A program made the translations under genes and the position numbers. DNA of 64,000 nt, from the NCBI GenBank assembly GCA_963823675.1, contig CAWGMT010000009.1, forward strand, positions 868,001-932,000, written 5' to 3'. Positions within the stretch are counted from its first letter, which is position 1, and each line of letters opens with the position of its first letter. Under the pieces are notes generated by a model that did not search any database, was not told where the DNA came from, and was given only the letters and a program-made list of their open reading frames with translations. Below are positions 17,259-25,446 of the stretch, one piece after another. The DNA comes from CAWGMT01 sp963823675 (GTDB taxonomy: Bacteria; Planctomycetota; Planctomycetia; Isosphaerales; Isosphaeraceae).

Positions 17259-17924
17259 CTAAGTCAGTTGATAGAGTGACTTGAACCATTTAACGAATGT
17301 TCCTGCGGTCGGCAAGTCATGTTTGAAGTATCGTGCCTTGATAGCTGTCCCATACGGCAGTCCTGGCTCCTTCTGCCATGCCAGCCACGCATGGATAATC
17401 GCCTTGATCATGTCGGGTTCCGAGAAGCTTGCCCCGTGATTCCTCGCCTCGTCGGTCGATGATCGAGCATGGCCAATCAGCGCGTCGTGCTCTTTGACGA
17501 GCGTCAGCAGGAAATCCTCAAGTTTGCCGTCCTGCACGTTGTCCGGCATGAGCCAGACACCGACCCTGGTCTTGAAGTCGGTCGATTCCCCAATGAAACC
17601 TTCGGCGGGGGGACGCTCGGGTATTTCATGGACGCCAACGTTCCGCAGCTTTTGGGTCACGCGCCGCCAGCGGTCGATGAGAGGGGAATCGGCGTCCAGC
17701 AGGAATCCGACGGTTCGTCTGGTACTCGTCTTGACCGCCGTCTCTATTCCCTCGATCAGCAGGTCGATCCCCTTTAGCTGGACAAGCCTCGGCAACTCAG
17801 GCGGAGAAAGTTCGAATTGTTCCGGATGATAATTGACGCCGTTGTGGATTAACAGATGCACAACAGAATGTTGGTCGTCTGTCCCTTCGACGTGCAGCCG
17901 CGACCGCACTAATGTCTCAGCCAT
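17259..17924 (-). CDS. DUF3226 Toprim-like effector of a two-gene ATPase system
   Basis: A 221-residue protein with Toprim/DUF3226 features: the N-terminal metal-site glutamate in RLHVEGTDDQHSVVHLL, a DxD motif in TVGFLLDADSPLIDRW near residue 73, and a third acidic cluster at DGKLEDFLL. A C-terminal WLAWQKEPGLPYGTAIKARY segment follows. Its ATG overlaps the stop of the upstream ATPase gene (TGATG), so the two are translationally coupled. By analogy with AbiL and PARIS (ATPase plus Toprim-type effector), it would be the nuclease or RNA-cleaving effector released on infection. Intact, unlike its island neighbours. Confidence 0.75.
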   Translation of the reverse strand: MAETLVRSRLHVEGTDDQHSVVHLLIHNGVNYHPEQFELSPPELPRLVQLKGIDLLIEGIETAVKTSTRRTVGFLLDADSPLIDRWRRVTQKLRNVGVHEIPERPPAEGFIGESTDFKTRVGVWLMPDNVQDGKLEDFLLTLVKEHDALIGHARSSTDEARNHGASFSEPDMIKAIIHAWLAWQKEPGLPYGTAIKARYFKHDLPTAGTFVKWFKSLYQLT

Positions 17925-19036
17925 CAGCGAACCTCGATGTCTTGCTCGACAGCGATTTTGATTTGCTCAGCGTCGAGCGACACAGCTTCATCAAGTTCAT
18001 GCTCAATCTTCTGAAGCGAAACCGCTTTCTCCAATTCTGGGTGGTGCCTGCACAGCCAATCCAGGCCACGAACGCAATCAAAGCTGTGCGTTGTAGCAAA
18101 TACTTGGATGTTGTAACGTTGTGCGGCCTGCCCGACCAGCAGCCACATATCCCCCATGATCGAATAATGAAGTCCGGTATCGATCTCATCGATAAGTAAA
18201 ATGCCATTCTGCGATCGCGCCAGAGAGAGGGACAAGGCCAGCAGACGGCGCATGCCTTCGCCGTAGCTTCCCAACGGATGGCGGCGCTGCGTTCCTTCGA
18301 ATCCGGCGACGATACCACCACGGGGTTCTAACCTGTATGTTCGCTCGCCACTGAGGAAAGCAATGCTGGTTAGCTTTGGCTCGAGAATCTGCATCGCCTT
18401 AACAACTTCTTCCTCTTTACCCTCGGTGATGACCTTGTCCCACATCTCACTCATGGAACTGCGCTCCAGCGAGTCCTGAGTGACGATCTGGATGGGGACC
18501 TCGTCGATTTTCCCCCTCAGCGACCGCAGGACCCGCAACGCCAGGTCGAAAGAAATTCCTCCGTCTTCCGATACAGGAATCGCCGGGCCTGCCTTAAGCG
18601 ATGGATATCTTTCACCCTCGATCCTGACCGCGACGCCCAAGCCCGAACGGGAAGCGCCTTCATCGAAGAGGAGCCTTTGGCCTTCTTCGGGAGAATCAAC
18701 AACACTTACGATATAAAAGTCGATTTTCGTGCAGCCGTCGTCCGAGCGGAGCGTAAAACGAGACTGCGGACCGAACTCATGACCGTAGAAAAAGTGTGAT
18801 ATGTCGATAGTCCGTCGCGGTTCCCGTTCGTCGGGATCATAAAGCACCTCGCCCCGCTGGCGGGCGATTCTCGCCAGCACGCGGATATCGCCGCCCGAGG
18901 CAAGTAGGTTCACCGCCTCCAGGATCGATGTTTTGCCCGAATTGTTTTTGCCGACCAGCAAATTGACGCGAGTCAAACCCGAAAGCTTGTACTGCTTGAA
19001 ACCGCGGTAGTTTTGCAGTTCGAGACAACTTAGCAT
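17924..19036 (-). CDS. AAA15/OLD-type ATPase, sensor of a two-gene defence pair
   Basis: An ABC-like ATPase of about 370 residues. The start is taken at the ATG giving MLSCLELQNYRGFK, the usual family opening; the frame also extends to 19066. Walker A is LLVGKNNSGKTSILEA near residue 28, an ABC signature-like SYGEGMRRLLAL near residue 265, Walker B ILLIDEIDTGLH, and an H-loop ATTHSFD. No C-terminal Toprim is fused; that activity is on the overlapping downstream gene. The pair resembles AbiL/PARIS-type abortive-infection modules. Complete and in-frame, on the strand opposite to the decayed neighbours. Confidence 0.82.
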   Translation of the reverse strand: MLSCLELQNYRGFKQYKLSGLTRVNLLVGKNNSGKTSILEAVNLLASGGDIRVLARIARQRGEVLYDPDEREPRRTIDISHFFYGHEFGPQSRFTLRSDDGCTKIDFYIVSVVDSPEEGQRLLFDEGASRSGLGVAVRIEGERYPSLKAGPAIPVSEDGGISFDLALRVLRSLRGKIDEVPIQIVTQDSLERSSMSEMWDKVITEGKEEEVVKAMQILEPKLTSIAFLSGERTYRLEPRGGIVAGFEGTQRRHPLGSYGEGMRRLLALSLSLARSQNGILLIDEIDTGLHYSIMGDMWLLVGQAAQRYNIQVFATTHSFDCVRGLDWLCRHHPELEKAVSLQKIEHELDEAVSLDAEQIKIAVEQDIEVR

Positions 19037-19293
19037 TGTGGACTCGATTTCATTTCCCTCACCCACTGCGTGGACAGGCTATCATTCGACAGATCGTTAT
19101 TCTACCAGTTTTCCAGTGCGCGGCGAGCGACAAGGGGATTCCACGCCGCCGAACCACGACAGACCCTGTCGCCGCACGTTGCAGCAATGCTCAAGGCAGC
19201 GTCCCTAGCCGTCGCGAGTGTCTCTCCGCACCAGCTTGCCGGAAGCTAGCCGCAACGGTTGGTGTGCGAACGTGGGTGTATCGCATGACTGTT

Positions 19294-19680
19294 TTGCTTC
19301 AGTCCAAATGGGATAAACCGCTCGCTCGAATAAGGTACAATTTCGAGCGGAGGTTTCCCCATGTCCAAGAAAACCCGGAATCGCGTCATGTCCCAGGAAA
19401 AGGTCGCGATTCTTCGGCTGCACCTCCTGGAACGCACCCCTGTCTCAACTCATGGTATTCGCGTCAAAACGCCTTTGAGCGTTCGACGACGCTCGGCGGT
19501 TGGTCGCCGAGTTCGTCAAGTGCTACAACCAGGTTCGCTTGCACAGCGCGATCGCCTACATTGCTCCGGCGGACAAGCTGGCTGATCGCGCTCTTGCAAT
19601 CTGGGCGGCGAGGAAACATGTTCCAGTTGACTACCTTAGCGAGCGGGACCGTTCATCCCATTCACGTTGAACTAATACAA
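19294..19680 (+). mobile_element. Internally deleted IS3-like element, copy 3, uninterrupted
   Basis: The cleanest copy at about 385 bases: left end TTGCTTCAGTCCAAATGGGA, OrfA start from 19361 (SKKTRNRVMSQEKVAILRL), deletion junction GTCAAAACGCCTTTGAGCGT, OrfB tail (one base shifted relative to copy 1), and right end CGTTCATCCCATTCACGTTG AACTAATACAA. The same junction as in copy 1 shows that the deletion preceded amplification. It ends 23 bases before the next gene. No target-site duplication was evident. Confidence 0.82.
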
Positions 19681-19702
19681 ATCGATTCGCGAGGCGACGC
19701 TC

Positions 19703-20341
19703 ATGCCAAGACGGAACCGCGTCAATCCTTTCGGCGAGATCATCGCCACGCCGGAGCGCGGGACGCTCATGGGCAATCGCGGCGCCATCCACGATCGAGA
19801 CGGGCGAATCCGGCGGGAATGGCTGCTGAAGCGGTGGATTATGTGCGTGCTGGAATTCAAGGGGCGGCGACGTACGGTCATGGCCCCCGGGCGCTACACG
19901 GAGCTGTTCTTCCTTGACGAAGCCACCGGATTGGCAGCCGGTCATCGTCCCTGCGCCGAGTGCCAGCGAAGAAGGTACGCCGAGTATCGCGATGCCTGGG
20001 CGATCGGTAACCGCCAGGCTCGGACGTCCGAGCGCCCGAGCGCGGTCGAAATCGACGACCGGCTGCATGCCGACCGACTTGATCGAGCTCGCTCGAAACG
20101 CACCTTCCTGTGCAATCTGGATGACTTGCCCGACGGTGTCTTCATCACTCTGGAGGAGCGGAAGGATCAGGCCCTGCTCATCTACAGGGATTCTCTGCTC
20201 GCCTGGTCGCCAGGGGGCTATCGGGAGCGATTGAGCCGAAGGCACGGCGAAGTCGTGTCGGTTCTCACACCGCAATCCTCAATCGCGGCGATTCGGGCGG
20301 GATTTGTTCCGCGGGTTCACCCCAGTGTAGGACTGGGGTGA
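19703..20341 (+). CDS. Conserved hypothetical protein with Cys-His zinc-like motif
   Basis: A 212-residue protein, start ATG 19703 behind GAGGCGACG. It has a compact motif AAGHRPCAECQRRRY near residue 78 that could bind zinc together with a later cysteine (KRTFLCNLDDLPDG). It is otherwise rich in Arg and charged residues, with no signal peptide or membrane segment. I recognise it as a conserved bacterial hypothetical resembling Ada-type Cys/His sites, but no function is known to me. It starts just after IS copy 3, whose right end could supply its promoter. It may be the first gene outside the island. Confidence 0.6.
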   Translation: MPRRNRVNPFGEIIATPERGTLMGNRGAIHDRDGRIRREWLLKRWIMCVLEFKGRRRTVMAPGRYTELFFLDEATGLAAGHRPCAECQRRRYAEYRDAWAIGNRQARTSERPSAVEIDDRLHADRLDRARSKRTFLCNLDDLPDGVFITLEERKDQALLIYRDSLLAWSPGGYRERLSRRHGEVVSVLTPQSSIAAIRAGFVPRVHPSVGLG

Positions 20342-20441
20342 AGATCTTGCAACCTCGGCGCCGATTCGATCATGTCTCGATTCTCCACGGCAATCCTGTC
20401 ATGATTGGATCGTGATCCTGGTCCTGCCAGAGCGGCCAAAT

Positions 20442-20546
20442 TGCAAACGTCGTGCGCGTGTAACCCGGAGCCAACGGCGACGGAGCTTACTGTTCCAGTC
20501 TAGACGGTCGCCGTCGCCGATGGCTCCGGGTTAAACGACGTTTGCA
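20442..20546. repeat. Long palindromic element, family C
   Basis: The outer arms TGCAAACGTCGT (20442-20453) and ACGACGTTTGCA (20535-20546) are perfect inverted repeats of 12 bases. The inner arms TAACCCGGAGCCAACGGCGA CGG (20461-20483) and CCGTCGCCGATGGCTCCGGG TTA (20511-20533) match at 22 of 23 positions, with a 27-base loop. A degenerate half copy (GTCGTTTAGCCCGGAGCC) lies near 22130. It could be a MITE-like element or a strong bidirectional terminator. No gene lies between 20342 and 20638. Confidence 0.85.
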
Positions 20547-20638
20547 TCCCAGGTATTCTCGCAGGGCGCGACGGATCTGAGCGTTCGCAGAATGGATTCC
20601 CATGGCACGATCCTCGAGCGATTCCGGAGCGTGAGCCA

Positions 20639-21660
20639 ATGACCGATGCAATCCTTCGTCCCGCCAAGATCGTCGGAACCTACGGCCGCCTTTATCCCGA
20701 TGCCTGGAAGCAGGTGGATGAATTCCGATCGAAACGGAAGGAGCTTGGCAACTGGCCCGACTGGTGTTTTCTGCCGCTCTCGGCAATCTCCACCATTGTT
20801 TCGAAGGCGAAGACTCTCCAGTCGCCGAACCAGGCTCATCACATCGGCATCCTGGTGCTCTGGCGGCCTGGCGGGTGACCCAGGGGATCTATCGCTTCGA
20901 TCCCACGACGTTCGACGCCCTCTGGAACACGCCCGTTGCGGGCGACATCCCGGCCGAGGTCTTGTTTCATCTGCCCGATTGGTGCGTTTACATCCCGACT
21001 CCCGCTCAGACCTGGCAGGGAGCCGCTCTCAACGGGTTCTTCGCCCACCTCGAGTCGGGCCTGAACACCCGGCGAACGGAATTGCGCCTCCTGCTGGACG
21101 TGACCGGTGCGGCTGGCGACCAGCTTGAGGTGATTCCGATCCAGCTTGGCAACGGCGGGGTTGCGGCGGGCGTCGGCAAGATGACGAAGGAAGCCGCCCG
21201 CCAGTTTCCCGTGACGATGTATACGCCCGACGGCGTGGTCGAGACGCTCTCCAGCGACGTGTCGCCCCTGGTGTCGCTGGTGCTTTACCTCTCTTCCCAG
21301 GCGGCCGAGATCCAGGAGAATGGTGGCGGCAAGCGTGTGCCGACGCGTCCCAAGCCCCAGAAAACCAAGAAGGGAATGCGGATCTTCCCACCCGATCACT
21401 CGAGCTGCTGGGAGGTCGGGTTGCACCTGGGGGCTGCGCTCAAGCACGCGTTGTCGGAGCTCGAATCATCAAAACCGACCGGCACCCACGCCAGCCCTCG
21501 TCTTCCTATCCGTCGGGGGCGCTGGCAGTCGTTGCGTGACGGCAAGCCGGACCAGCCGGATGCGAAGTCCGTGACGCTGAAGTGGCTGTCGCCCATCTCG
21601 GTCAACGCGACGGGCCCCGATGATTCGACGACGACCGCTGCGGGTATCGGGAACGAATAA
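20639..21660 (+). pseudogene. AcrVA2-like protein, single frameshift
   Basis: Two overlapping frames join near 20848-20862 into one protein of about 340 residues. The N-terminal frame has GRLYPDAWKQVDEFR and NWPDWCFLPLSA. The second has LAAWRVTQGIYRFDPTTFD, LPDWCVYIPTP, ELRLLLDVTG, VGLHLGAALKHAL and LPIRRGRWQSLRDGKP...VTLKWLSPISVN. The 'AWR..GIY..D', 'LPDWCVY' and 'IRRG.W...(R/K)W..(A/S).(F/S)VN' spacing matches what I remember of Moraxella AcrVA2, which lowers Cas12a by targeting its mRNA. Chromosomal AcrVA2 homologues are widespread and their native role is unclear. The frameshift is probably an indel at TGGTGCTCTGGCGGCC. Confidence 0.65.
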
Positions 21661-21684
21661 AGGACGAGGAACGGATGACCGGGT

Positions 21685-22056
21685 TCACGATCGCGGGTAT
21701 CGCTGGAGGTAATCCTTCAGGACGATGGCGCTGTTGTGCTCCTCGTCCTTGGCGGCGTAGACGAACGTGACCGGTCCCTCCTCGAGTCGCCGCTTCAAAT
21801 CGCGAATCGCCTCGGCCTTTTGCTCGAGCTCCGACCAGTATCGCAGGCGGAACTCGGCCCACCGGGTTTGGTCGTGGGAGTACCACTTGCGCAGCTCGGC
21901 GCTGGGGGCCAGCTCTTTGAGCCAGAGGTCGATCGCGGCTCGTTCTTTGGTCACGCCGCGGGGCCAGAGCCGCTCGACCAGGATGCGGGTGCCGTCATCT
22001 TCGGCCGGGGGCTCGTAGGCTCGCTTAAGCCGGATCGTCGCATTGCGTCGGCTCAT
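21685..22056 (-). CDS. DUF488/YeaO-family protein
   Basis: About 123 residues from the ATG at 22054-22056 (MSRRNATIRLKRAYEP); the frame extends further but the upstream residues are not conserved. DUF488 motifs are clear: DGTRILVERLWPRGVTKERA, IDLWLKELAPSAELRKWY, WAEFRLRYWSEL and VTFVYAAKDEEHNSAIVLKDYL. These are small cytoplasmic proteins of unknown biochemical role, often near stress genes. It is convergent with the AcrVA2-like gene, leaving 24 bases between stop codons. Confidence 0.88.
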   Translation of the reverse strand: MSRRNATIRLKRAYEPPAEDDGTRILVERLWPRGVTKERAAIDLWLKELAPSAELRKWYSHDQTRWAEFRLRYWSELEQKAEAIRDLKRRLEEGPVTFVYAAKDEEHNSAIVLKDYLQRYPRS

Positions 22057-22302
22057 CTCGAATCTCCCGTTGGAATAGACGCGGAAGTGGCTGCATTGTA
22101 TCTCAGCGCGGCGGAGCCGCAACGGCCGTAGTCGTTTAGCCCGGAGCCTTTGGTTGCGGTCTTCGTGACGCTGCGCGTGAGGACCACTTCTCTGTCGTCA
22201 GAGGGAGAAGAGCGTGATATTCTGAAGAAACCCGTATTCGAGCAGGCCCTCGGGCGCACTATTGCAGAAAGCGATGCATCGGCCATGCCGGAGGCTGCTA
22301 AG

Positions 22303-25089
22303 ATGAAACGTCGGCCATTCCAAGCACACGGTCGCGATATCCAGATCTTGTACCAAGTGGGCAGTATTAGCGGCTTGACCGGTCGGGAACTGATCGGCCA
22401 TTTCACGGCCCAGGACGGCGCGGCTGCGCAGCAGGCCTTCGAGGGCATCGTTGAGCGGCACTGGCCGATGGTTATCAGGGTCTGCCGGCGCGTTCTCGGA
22501 GATGAACACGCGGCCGCGGATGCCTTCCGCAAGACGCAGGAGGATGCGGCGCGCGAGCTCGGCTGCGCCAAGGGGACCGTCTCGGGCCGCCTGGCGCGTG
22601 CGAAAGACTTGCTTCGCGCGCGACTGGCTCGAAGCGGCTTCGCGCCCGCTGCCGCGCTCTTGGGTGCCGCGCTGGTCGAGTCGAGTGCCAAAGCGGCAGT
22701 CCCGCCGCTACTGGCAAACGGAGTAACACGGGCCGCGATGGGCGTCGTGTTGGGCCGAGGGGAACCGATTGGAGCTTCCAGCTCGGTTGTGGCCCTGACG
22801 CGAGGAACGATGCTGGCCATGCTGCTGGGCAAGCTGAAGGCAGCATCCATTGCGATCTTGGCCCTGGTGGCGTTCACCACCGCGCTGGCACAAACCGGTG
22901 CGAGTCCAGAAGCAGGCAACCGCGAACACCGCGATTCGCGCCAAGACGCAGCTCGATCGCCAGCGTCCGCTGCCGGCACACTACCGAAACCGCCCGATCC
23001 GGAACTTCCCGAACACGCCCGCGCGCGGCTGGGGACGACGCGGCTGCGGCACGAAGGCTATGTCGGCAGTTTCGCCTTCTCGCGCGACGGGAAGACGCTG
23101 GCCTCGACCGGTCACGACGGCGTGCGCTTCTGGGAAGTCGCCACCGGTGCGCCGGTGCCCGCTCCTCGGGGACTGGGCGATCCGAGTCACGTCGCGGCGG
23201 TGGAGTATTCTCCGGATGGCGGGAAAATGGCCATCGGCTATTCCAGCGGCCTGGTGAAGCTCTTGGACCTTCGCACGGCCGAGGTGATGTCCCTTCCCCA
23301 GTCTCACAACAGCAGGGTGCTCGACCTCGCCTTCGCGGCCGACGGCAAGACTCTGGCCACGGCCTCTCCCGAGGATCCGGTGATCCGCGTCTGGGACGTC
23401 GCCTCCGGCCGGGAGCGCCGCAAGCTCGCGTTCCGCGAGCAGATCCGTTACGTCGGATTCCCTTTAGCTTTAGCCTTCTCGCCAGACGGGCGGCGTCTCG
23501 CGGTCGGCGCCCTCAGAAGCGCCGGTCGAACCGGCATGATCGGAATCTGGGAGCTCGACGGCGATGCACCTCCGGTCATGATCAACAACGTTTGCAGCCA
23601 CGGCCTTACCAGCCTCGTTTTCAGTTCGGATGGCCGCACGGTCGTCTCCGGCGGCTCAGACCGCCGACCGCTTGAAGGCCGTCAAGGCCCGATCCCGGAG
23701 CCGGTATTTCAAGTTTCGAACGTGGCAATCACTCCCAAGATTCGCATCTGGGACGCGGCAACGGGCCGGCTGGTCCGCGAGCTTGACCCAGGCAAGGTCA
23801 CGAGGCTATGCAAGATCACGCTCTCTCGCGATGGCCGGACGCTGGTATCGATCTTTCGTGATCGTCTCATCGTGTGGGACCTCCCTTCCAGGAAGAGGAC
23901 CCGTACAATCGCGATTCCGGTCGCGGACCCGGGAGTCGGCATCGGCAAGAGCTTCGTTCTGGCTCCCGATGGCCGAACGATCGTCGCATCCCGCGGAGAC
24001 CAGACGGTTCATCTGTGGGACATCGCGACCGGAGCGTTGCGCCTTCAAGAGGGCGAAGGACACGAGTCGGCCATTTTCTCCGTGGCGATCACGCCCGACG
24101 GCCGGCAGGCGGCGACGGGCGAGTGGGGAGGACCGATCCAGTTCTGGGACGTGTCGCAAGGAACGCATCTCCGGCGGATCGAGCTCACGGAAGGTGGTCT
24201 CGTCCGCGCGGTGGGATTCGCCCGCAACGGCACGATTCTGGGCGCGGCGGGAGACTTCTTCGATCCGAAAGCCTCGGAATATCGAGGAATCGTTCGGCTC
24301 TGGGACTTGCCCGCGGCGACGGTCAAACGAGAGTTTCTCGTCGACGACCGTGCCGTCCGGTTCGCACTCTCCGCCGACGGACGACACGTCGCGATCGCGG
24401 TGGGGCGGGGGCTTCAGTTGCCGGGGGCCCTGAGGCGCAAGGGGGGCGTCGAAGTGGGAAACCCGTCGATCAAGGTCGTGGATATTGGCACGGGCCGGGA
24501 AATCGCCACGTTCTCAGGGAACGGTGGCGAGATCCAGGCACTTGCCTTCTCGTTAGATGGCAAGACGCTCGTCTCTGCCGACGCGAGCGCAACTTTTCGC
24601 TGCTGGGATGCCGCGACAGGCCATTCGATCCACGAGTTCGCGATCGCGGGATACCGCGAGGACGGACGCCGTCGCATTGCGGAGCGACCAACGTGGCTCG
24701 CGGCGACGGCGTTCGCGGGGGACCTGAAGACCGCGGTCACGGCGGGTGGATCCGACGACCAGCTCCTGGTCTGGGACCTGGATTCGGGACGGGTGCTGCG
24801 GACCATTCTCGTGGACAAATTCTCCGATCCAACGGTGGCCCTCTCGCCGGATGGCCGTCTTCTCGCCGCATCGCTGTCGCCGGCCGGCGGCAAGCCCGAT
24901 TCCTTCATCCGAATCTGGGATGTGGTCACGAAGCGCGAGGTCTTGCGGCTCGCAGCCAGGACCGGCACGGTCCGTTTGCTGGTATTCTCCGCGGACGGAC
25001 AGACGCTTGTCTCCGGCATGAGCGACACGACGGCGCTCGTCTGGGATATCTCCGCGGCCTACGAGAAAGTGCAGCGAGCGCGGGATTAG
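22303..25089 (+). CDS. ECF sigma-like / transmembrane / WD40 fusion with internal sigma deletion
   Basis: The start is taken at ATG 22303 (928 residues). The N-terminus has the planctomycete ECF sigma region 2 opening FEGIVERHWPMVIRVCRRVL and GDEHAAADAF, then jumps directly to TQEDAARELGCAKGTVSGRL, the end of region 4. About 100 residues carrying the rest of region 2 and most of region 4 are gone, in frame. A transmembrane helix follows (AAAALLG region and ASIAILALVAFTTALA), then roughly a dozen WD40 blades with repeated FSPDG/LSPDGR and IRIWDVAT motifs to the C-terminus. With promoter-binding region 2 incomplete, it can hardly act as a sigma factor; the propeller appears intact. Confidence 0.75.
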   Translation: MKRRPFQAHGRDIQILYQVGSISGLTGRELIGHFTAQDGAAAQQAFEGIVERHWPMVIRVCRRVLGDEHAAADAFRKTQEDAARELGCAKGTVSGRLARAKDLLRARLARSGFAPAAALLGAALVESSAKAAVPPLLANGVTRAAMGVVLGRGEPIGASSSVVALTRGTMLAMLLGKLKAASIAILALVAFTTALAQTGASPEAGNREHRDSRQDAARSPASAAGTLPKPPDPELPEHARARLGTTRLRHEGYVGSFAFSRDGKTLASTGHDGVRFWEVATGAPVPAPRGLGDPSHVAAVEYSPDGGKMAIGYSSGLVKLLDLRTAEVMSLPQSHNSRVLDLAFAADGKTLATASPEDPVIRVWDVASGRERRKLAFREQIRYVGFPLALAFSPDGRRLAVGALRSAGRTGMIGIWELDGDAPPVMINNVCSHGLTSLVFSSDGRTVVSGGSDRRPLEGRQGPIPEPVFQVSNVAITPKIRIWDAATGRLVRELDPGKVTRLCKITLSRDGRTLVSIFRDRLIVWDLPSRKRTRTIAIPVADPGVGIGKSFVLAPDGRTIVASRGDQTVHLWDIATGALRLQEGEGHESAIFSVAITPDGRQAATGEWGGPIQFWDVSQGTHLRRIELTEGGLVRAVGFARNGTILGAAGDFFDPKASEYRGIVRLWDLPAATVKREFLVDDRAVRFALSADGRHVAIAVGRGLQLPGALRRKGGVEVGNPSIKVVDIGTGREIATFSGNGGEIQALAFSLDGKTLVSADASATFRCWDAATGHSIHEFAIAGYREDGRRRIAERPTWLAATAFAGDLKTAVTAGGSDDQLLVWDLDSGRVLRTILVDKFSDPTVALSPDGRLLAASLSPAGGKPDSFIRIWDVVTKREVLRLAARTGTVRLLVFSADGQTLVSGMSDTTALVWDISAAYEKVQRARD

Positions 25090-25446
25090 CGAACCGTCCG
25101 CTCATCAGGGCCTTCAGAGGTGATCCAGCATCGTTTCGGCGGCAGTTCCTCCGTATTCCCGTCGCGGCGAGCTGTCACACGGCAGGGCGCATCGCCGATT
25201 CGATCTCGGCCTCCGTAGGCGATGGCGCAATCGGATGTTGCACGGCCCAAGCGATGACGGCCTATTGACAGCGACTTTAATTGCATCGACAACATCGTTA
25301 AGGGGCGGTGAGTCCTGTGGCGACGGATCGCCGCCCTCTTCGGCCACAGGATTGCGAGTCGCTCTACCACGCAGGTCCATGACGGTCTGGGCCGGGAACT
25401 TCTCACGCGGCCGCGAGTCTCGGATATTCCGAGCGAAAGGAGGAGC
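25090..25446. other. Gene-free stretch upstream of the efflux operon
   Basis: A 357-base interval with no convincing coding frame. It should hold the promoter of the EmrAB-like pair, but I see no clear operator palindrome or regulator gene. The ribosome binding site AAAGGAGGAGC at its end belongs to the next gene. Confidence 0.5.
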
